Positions 19,896 to 26,302 of a stretch of DNA of 26,302 nt are shown here, one piece after another; position 1 is the first letter of the stretch, and each line of letters starts with the position of its first letter. This DNA comes from Pigoraptor chileana (taxonomy: Eukaryota > Opisthokonta > Filasterea): contig CALSCR010001345.1 in the NCBI GenBank assembly GCA_943704495.1, forward strand, positions 1-26,302. Direction: 5' to 3'. The notes under the pieces are model-generated. The model was not told the DNA's origin. It made no database searches and saw only the letters and a list, made by a program, of their open reading frames with translations. A program made the translations under genes and the position numbers.

Positions 19896-22611
19896 ATGAT
19901 GCCGTGCATCCGCCTTCCTCGTGTCCAACACCGTCGGATGGCGGCCTTTGTCCTCACGTTTGTTGGCTTCATGCTTGCGATGGCTGCGAGGCGCTCCTTC
20001 ACCGCTGTCAAGGTAAACTGTCGCAGCGGAATAGACCTGTAACTCAATTCAATAAGCTCACAATCACATTGACCGCCTGCTTCTGTCGCTTGTAAAAGTA
20101 ATTGCGCTGACACCACTGCTCTACATATTGCATGCCATTAATAGACCACGCTCATCAACGACGTTGGCATCACCAAGAAACAACTGGGCAATCTAGAGAG
20201 CGCCTACTTGTCGGTATACGCTGCCTCCTTGTTCTTTCTCGGTCATGTGGGAGACGAATGCGACAGGCGTTGGGTTGTTGCTCTTGGCCTGTTTGGATCG
20301 GGCGTTTGCTCCATACTCTTTGGCTTCCATTTTGGCACAAACCACAGTAAGTGACTGTTTGTGCCCTTCAGTGTTGTCCTGTGAGCGCCATTGCTCTTCA
20401 GATGCATCTTGTATGTGAGACACAAGAGCAAATGTCATTCTCTGTTTATGCAATTGAGTCTTCGATCCTTGCTTGCAATTCATGTGCCATGATAGGGTGT
20501 CACTATTCACGGTTGAGAAGGAAGTTGCCCGTCCTGTGTTGATTTTGAATCGCCCTCCCTCTGCTCCTGCCCCCGTCAGATCTGTACGGTTGGCTCATGC
20601 TCGTATGGGTATTCAACGGGGTGTTTCAGTCGCTCATATGGCCGTCCTCCGTGGCCATAATTAGCGACTGGTTTCCCGCCAAAGCAGTCGGTGACAACAT
20701 CAAGACCAGCGCTGTGGATGACGGCGACACCAAAATTAACAGCGACATCGATGGGGATAAATACCGTCGCGAGGAGGCCCCGCAAGTCTCGACGAGGTAT
20801 CGCTCATTTGTGTTTGGCGTGTGGACGGCCAATATGTCCATCGGGGCTATTCTCGGCGTCGTCATCACAAACAACACGCTCGTTTACGGGTGGCAGTGGT
20901 CGCTGTATGTCCCGGGTTTCATGTTGTGTGCATGGGCGCTGCTATTGCTGCTTCTCTTGGATCCGTCTCCTCCCATGTCCGCCGCTGGGGGTCACATCAC
21001 GGAGAATAACGGTGTGTGCCTATGGAGGGGACTCTCTCGCTAGTGAGCACCTTGGTGTATATGACCCATGCCTGTAACGCACTTTGCGACACTTATGATC
21101 GATTGTGCTAGCAAGTGGAAAGAAGAGTGAAAATGTGTCTGCTCGGATTGACTAATGCGCGTTTCCCCCCCGTGATTTGCTGCATTGTAAACGAGTGAGA
21201 GTGCATTGGTGACTAAGATGGCAGCAGTCCAGGAAGTGACACATGCGATCGTGTATGAGGTCAGGTGGGACTTGTTCTCTGTCGCATACTGTATCTCACA
21301 CAAATGCTCTCGATCATTTCCGCTTCAGTGTGCGACGCCGTGCGTGCAAAGTACGACCGGGAAGCGGCGGAACCAGGCGGCTTGTCGCCCTCGTGGGACT
21401 CATCCGATGCGACGACGCCGCTCCTTCCAAAAGCAAACGGGAGTGATCATGCCTTCGACAAAGGCGCGCGCACACAGGCCGCCGCACACGCTGGCAGATA
21501 CGCGCCAGCTCCAAACAGATTTTGCTTTTACTCTAATCAAATGGCGAGCCGATTTTGTGCCCTTTTTGCGCGCAAGTTTAAAATCCACGCGGTTGCCATC
21601 CGCATCCGTGGGGTCGCGGCGTTTGCCCTCTGTTTTCTCCTGCTGAAATTCACTATGGAAGTTATCATCAATTGGCTGCCGGTGTACCTGAAGGACCATC
21701 TCCACTGGGGGGTCGTGAAATCAAATTACCTGTCGAGCCCCTGGAGCATTGGGTGCCTTGTCGGAGGCATTGCCGTCGGTCTCACCGCAGACTTTCTCCG
21801 CCCGCGAAGAATGCACTACTTTGCCCTTGCCGTGCTCCTGACGATAGCGACGGGCATGATCTACGTTTACCAGGTGAGTGCGTTTGTCCTGTGATGTAGA
21901 AAGCGTGCGTGCATGAATCTCTTCTTCTCTGCTCGTGTGTAATTGGAAACGCGGTCGTGAATCTGTTTACAGGGATAAGCACGAAAAATTTACACAAACA
22001 AAACGATAAACCACTTCTTGTTTTGCCACGCACACACCGAAACTCGTCAACAGGTGGCGGGTGCGGGGAGTGATGTTGTGAATGGCGTTATAATGTCGAT
22101 CATTGGGCTGACGCTGTGCGGCCCGTCGAAACTGGTGATGGCCGCCGTCCCCGCCGACTTGGGCGCCCACATGACCCGCCTCGATCTCTCTGCATACGAT
22201 CCACTGGGCCGTCCCGTGAATGCGTCGGCCAGCACAGCACGTGACGGTACAAACTCGTCACTAAACGGCGGTGACGTCCCTCCTCATCCGGCTGCCAACT
22301 GCAAAGACAGCAAGTCGCATGCGAGTCACCGCATTCTGTCGCTCACCTCGACGATTGCCGGCATAATCGACGCGTTTGGGAGTGCGGGGGCGGCAGTGGA
22401 GGGCGTTGTGACCACGCGGCTGGAAGATGCGCACGGATGGTCGTCCGTGTTCTATCTGCTTGTGCTTACGAGTGCGCTCTCCGCCCTGGTTGTGTGGGCA
22501 TATGCCGGCGTCGATTTTGCCCGACACAAGCGGGATGAATCATTGTTGCATCGTCAATTCAGCCAGGCAGACACAGAGCCCCTTTTGTTGTCTGTGCAGG
22601 AGAACGAATGA
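19896..22611 (+). CDS. SLC37-type sugar-phosphate/phosphate exchanger (major facilitator superfamily)
   Basis: Five exons: 19896-20012, 20145-20346, 20580-21011, 21329-21873 and 22054-22611, giving 617 residues. Introns are GT-AG with matching phases (0, 1, 1, 0). The first helix is FVLTFVGFMLAMAARRSFTAVK, matching the SLC37 start (..RKPISIVK). Family blocks follow: QLGNLESAYLSVYA, NGVFQSLIWPSSVAIISDWF, FVFGVWTANMSIGAILG, then TMEVIINWLPVYLKDHL, GCLVGGIAVGLTADF, LCGPSKLVMAAVPADLG and STIAGIIDAFGSAGAA. About 12 helices are expected, with a long hydrophilic central loop (residues ~250-335). SLC37 members exchange glucose-6-phosphate or glycerol-3-phosphate for phosphate across the ER or other membranes; the substrate here is unknown. 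Upstream in-frame ATGs at 19770 and 19827 would add a hydrophilic or Cys-rich leader. The tail (TEPLLLSVQENE) contains a dileucine-like motif. Confidence 0.92.
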
Positions 22612-23328
22612 GCGTGCCGCGTGTGCCATCCGTATGGTTGTGACGAGTGTGCATTCATGTCGTTATTTGCTTGCGGCGGCCGACAAAATTTCCCCCGTTG
22701 GTCCGTAGAATCATTGGACAACTTCGATTATTTTATCTAAATATTCTGCCAAACTCATGGCACTCTGCCGTAGTATTGGCACACATCCTCTGACGTGACT
22801 CATTTAAGCGTTGTGTGTTGAAATGATGACCGAATTTTGACAATGTGTGTTGATAGGAAGAGTATTGGTCGACGAATGCAAGTTGATGCATTCGCGTCGT
22901 ATGATTGGGGACACTATATATAAGAACTCTTTCTGACAAGATTGAAAACAACATTGGAAGACACGGATTGATCATTAATTTTTTTCAATAGCCAACCGGC
23001 CTGTTGTAGTACTCGTACCAGGCGCAAGTGCCCAAGAAATCGAAAGAAAAAAAAAATTACAAAGCCCGAATAACAAACACAGCAGCCCGTGCTAAACGAG
23101 GCCGCAAAAAAAAGAAAGAAAAAAAAGAACAGACATTATATGGAAACACAACCGCGTCAGAAGAAGGGGGGTATACGGACGATCAAGGAGCCTTAACGAG
23201 CGACAAGGGATTCATGGATGGACCAAACAAGCGAGATATCCGCAAGATCCAAAACACCCGCGCTCTCGTGACTCAAACATACGTCGCCGTCTCCCGTCTG
23301 GACACAGCCTAATTACAGCCAAAGTGTC
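22612..23328. other. Convergent spacer with an isolated TATA-like box
   Basis: This 717-bp stretch lies between the stops of the SLC37 and phosphatidylserine synthase genes. TATATATAAG at 22915-22924, with an ATTGG (inverted CCAAT) 13 bp upstream, looks like a plus-strand core promoter. No ATG follows until 23214. A Lys-rich frame (23028-23312, with KRGRKKKKEKK) lacks an ATG and is A-rich. A short noncoding transcript is possible, but I see no RNA family signature. Confidence 0.4.
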
Positions 23329-26058
23329 TCAGTCTTTCTTTTCCTCCGCGGCGCCCAGCCTCTTCTCACGTGACTCGCGGGCCTTTCGCAGACCAAACCA
23401 CCACACCGTCCAGATGGCAAGCCCGCCCCAGAACACAATCCACGCCTTCACGACGTTGGGCGGGACGGGCTGGTCAAACATTTCGCGCCCAAACTTTATG
23501 CAGATGAGCGTTTCTGTAAAGATGATCGCAGACACGACCCATGCCTGGTGGCCAAACTTTTTACAGTTGCTGCTCGCATGCGACATGCCGGAAAAAAAAA
23601 CAAAAGACAACAACACAGCAGAACGAGTTCATCAATAGGGTGAGGATAATGCAGACGAAGAGTGTACTAATTTCCGCTATTCCGAACACAAAGACGAACT
23701 CCAACACAGACTCCACGAGGAGCCATTGAGCCGAGGGTTCGCAAACTCTCAATGCAAGGGCCATTCCCAGTCATTCTTGCGTGCATGCATGGCAGATCCA
23801 CATCAAAGGCACATAAACAAAAACAAAACAGTACAATAAAAACAAGCGCACAATCCACTCGTGAATTAGATACCCCACCTGTCTGTCATGTACTGATACA
23901 CCTCGCGCATTCCGACCGCCCCGCCAAAAAAGTAGAGAAAGAGGCGCCAAATGTTCATCTGGTGCTCCGGGGGGACCCACAGCACAAACTTGAGGTAGAA
24001 GGCATTCAGCTCGGAGAGAAGAAAGTGCTCACGGCAAAGGGAAGGGCCACAATATGGGACACCACGGCGACCGCCACAACGAACAATGAAGGTCAAGGAA
24101 ACCGACTCGCGCAGTCAACACAATGGCAGACGCAATGTCCGACGGTGGGCGGACAGGGCACTTTGATATGGCAAATGCAATACTCAATAAATACGAGAGT
24201 GTGACAAAAAGAGGGCAACCGCAAAAGAACACACACCAAAACAGTTCGCAAACAATCACAGATTCAGGACAGCACATAAAGCGGATATTGCCGATGTGAT
24301 GGCGAGCACTGCAAGGAAGCGCTTGAGGCTCGTCGTGGCACCCCAGTGGAATGTCGTCCAATTGTATGGCGTGAACTGTGCAGCCGCGCGGACAACTTTC
24401 TTCTTGTAAGACCGAATGCTCCAAAGACCGCGCCAGTGATACACCTGGCAATGCCATCAAAAAAGTGACAATGACGTTGGGTGGGTGAGTGTTGTATCGG
24501 TGTGTGAAGCCTCCTGATTACGGCTTGACTAGCCACCAGATTCATCTCGCACTCGCGCAAAAAAACCATTCATACTCAAACACGGTCCACGCTCATAATA
24601 ATCCACATGACCCACACACTGTGCCAAAACACACACAAAAGACAAGAAATCGGGGCACACAGCGACACGTGGACGGCACCCACCCTCATTTCCAGGTACT
24701 GACATGTCTTCATGCCGAGATAAATGCCGAGCCAGTTGCACACCAGCGCATCCAGAATCCACTGTGCCATCGAAAGAAAAATATGCGACCCGACATCAGC
24801 GTGAGTGGAGAGATACAGGATAAACGGCAGTATACCCATGAAATCCCCCCCCCCCCTCCCCCCCTTTCCATGGACTCCATACACAGCAATCAAAAGGGCA
24901 AGACACATTCAACGGCAACAACATAGACGAATGGCAAATGATTGATCAACGAGAATGGAGTGTCCATGCCATTCCGCTGCGCAACAGCCGCTTGCATCTC
25001 ACTCACTCAACCGCACACGTGTAACCAAAACTTGGCATCCAGCCCAATGAGCTTTTTACAATGATTCAATGGCAAATCAAAACAAATATAAAAAAAAGCA
25101 CAGACACCAACGGATGACAAGTGCGAAGCCCAGGAGTACTCACGTGATCCCACCAGCACTCTGCAAAATTAGGCAGCTGAAACTCGAGCGAATACTCGAG
25201 AAGCTCAAAGGCAATGCTCATCACGTGACACAACATGGGGTCGCGGATGATGATTGCCTTTCCCCACCACCCGAGCACGTGCGCAAGCACAAACGCATCG
25301 AGCTTATCCCAGACGGCCGGCGCAAGGCTCCAGTCATTGTCAAAGAGGCGGCAGTCCTCGGCGTACGACCGCTCGGGCGGAGGCACCCCGAGCGACGAGT
25401 CAATGTAAGTGAGAAGCTGGCGCGCATCCGCGGCTGTTTGGAACAGAACAAACACGAGGACAATTTCGTACAAAACCGTGATGCATAGGACGAGTCGCCA
25501 AAACGCAGGGTGTGGGCGTGTGAAGGGGCCGTCCCGAAAGTTCAGCAAGCCAATAATCACAAATATAAATGCGCCCGCGCCAAGTCCTCTGTATGTGTGC
25601 ATGTTGGGAGGGGGGGAAGTATGCCGAAGGTAAGATGCAGAATGTACACATCAGACAACGATAATGCATAATAACAATGAAAAGAGCATAAGCAATGACG
25701 TCGAATGGCTCGGACACCGGACAATGCAGAACAAAAGGGCCAACCACAGGCGCCGTAAATCAAACACGAAGATTCCATTCCAAATTGTGAGGGAAAAAGA
25801 AACCACGCACCGCATCTTGTTCGTGGCACTATCGTCGGGTGTGGTCTGAAAGAGGGCAACGTACACTAGCACGGCTGCTACAAGGAACAGCACGGACAGT
25901 GTGTGAGGCCTCCAAAAAAACGAGACTGTCCCGTCATCACTGAAGTTCGAGTTGACGTGACCCAACTTGGACTCTACATGACGCTGGTACACAAATGCAT
26001 CATCATCCACGTTATCACGCAGCGCGACCCGCTGCTGGAGCGGAACAGAGCGCGTCAT
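23329..26058 (-). CDS. PTDSS2: Phosphatidylserine synthase, base-exchange type (PSS2-like)
   Basis: Six exons: 26058-25811, 25588-25144, 24761-24684, 24444-24292, 24027-23879 and 23569-23329, giving 437 residues. Phases match throughout. Signature blocks in order: FFWRPHTLSVLFL, GPFTRPHPAFWR (103-114), RSYAEDC, LGWWGKAIIIRD, ELLEYSLEFQLPNFAECWWD, WILDALVCNWLGIYLGM, AAAQFTPYNWTTFHWG, SELNAFYLKFVLWVPPEH, VGMREVYQYMTD and FGHQAWVVSAI. These match animal PSS1/PSS2, with NAFYLKFVLWVPPEH favouring PSS2. The enzyme swaps the head group of phosphatidylethanolamine or -choline for serine in the ER; eight to ten membrane helices are expected. Intron 4 (24291-24028) appears to start with GC (GCAATA), which restores the exact PSS2 spacing. 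Exon 6 could start three bases earlier (23572). The tail is charged (EEKKD). Confidence 0.93.
24845..24864. repeat. Poly-C/poly-G tract in phosphatidylserine synthase intron 2
   Basis: Twelve C, one T, seven C on the plus strand. In the sense of the gene it is a G-tract that could form a G-quadruplex. A GGAGTCCATGG word, shared with the dispersed intronic repeat, lies beside it (24868-24879). Confidence 0.8.
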
Positions 26059-26117
26059 TCTCCACGATAATAGACTGATAGAGCTGATTGCACTGGAGTC
26101 CCTCTGCCTGCATCTTC

Positions 26118-26126
26118 AAAATATAT
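26118..26126 (-). promoter_or_regulatory. TATA-like box of the phosphatidylserine synthase gene
   Basis: On the minus strand the sequence is CATATATTTTG, about 60 bp upstream of the ATG at 26058. A start site some 30 bp downstream would leave a 5' leader of about 30 bases. This is inferred from position only. Confidence 0.4.
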
Positions 26127-26162
26127 GAGCACTGAATGCGCACGTAAGTGTGTGCGTGTGTG

Positions 26163-26224
26163 TGTGTGTTGTGTGAGTCTGTGTGTGAGTCTGTGTGTGA
26201 GTCTGTGTGTGAGTCTGTGTGTGA

Positions 26225-26302
<78 letters not shown>
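26163..26302. repeat. GTGTGTGAGTCT minisatellite merging into (GT)n at the window edge
   Basis: Five 12-bp units with GAGTCT (about 26169-26228) followed by a nearly pure (GT)n of more than 70 bp that reaches the last base. It lies upstream of the phosphatidylserine synthase promoter. Confidence 0.92.

Noticed and set aside
23028-23312. 94-codon Lys-rich plus-strand frame with an NLS-like KRGRKKKKEKK
   Set aside because: It begins with GTG, has no ATG upstream in frame, and the Lys content follows from A-runs. I see no family resemblance.
24028-24130. U12-type branch word TTCCTTGAC in phosphatidylserine synthase intron 4, with ATATCC near the 5' end
   Set aside because: No AC or AG acceptor lies 10-20 bases after the branch word, and an AT-AC intron would not keep the reading frame with the recognised next exon.

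Overview
This window is nuclear DNA from an intron-bearing eukaryote, most likely a unicellular one. The genes are interrupted by short GT-AG introns (about 165-420 bp). Exons are GC-rich, and introns and spacers are full of (CA)n/(TG)n microsatellites. There are no operons and no bacterial ribosome-binding sites. The proteins are eukaryotic housekeeping types: wybutosine synthesis, complex II assembly, a base-exchange phosphatidylserine synthase and an SLC37 transporter. I cannot name the species or phylum from the sequence.

Layout. (1) 1-2418, minus: 5' part of a fibronectin type III repeat protein with a Lys/Ser-rich linker and an acidic 24-residue tandem repeat; it runs off the left edge. 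(2) 2.5-4.4 kb: spacer with no recognised gene. (3) 4381-5055, minus: a two-exon SDHAF1 (LYR-motif complex II assembly factor), hidden by a microsatellite-filled intron. (4) 5536-9719, minus: a two-exon, 1267-residue protein joining a TYW4-type methyltransferase, a kelch region and a TYW5-type JmjC hydroxylase, i.e. the last two steps of hydroxywybutosine synthesis in one chain. (5) 9.7-12.5 kb: spacer dominated by CA repeats, with a hairpin pair and one exon-like open segment. (6) 12504-15165, plus: a seven-exon monoacylglycerol-lipase-like hydrolase. (7) 15.2-16.4 kb: convergent spacer. (8) 16362-19434, minus: AFG1/LACE1 mitochondrial ATPase. (9) 19435-19895: divergent promoter region. (10) 19896-22611, plus: a five-exon SLC37-type sugar-phosphate transporter. 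(11) 23329-26058, minus: a six-exon phosphatidylserine synthase (PSS2-like), probably with one GC-AG intron. (12) The right edge is a long (GT)n tract.

The genes do not form one pathway. There are two loose themes: mitochondrial upkeep (SDHAF1, AFG1) and lipid or phosphate-ester metabolism (lipase, SLC37, phosphatidylserine synthase). All exon models were built by hand from conserved family sequence, splice consensus and phase. In every finished model the coding length is divisible by three. The items most worth following up are the TYW4-TYW5 fusion, a ~50-bp repeat found in three introns of two genes in sense orientation, a marked excess of CACGTG, and the candidate GC-AG intron. I did not find a convincing undescribed multi-gene system.
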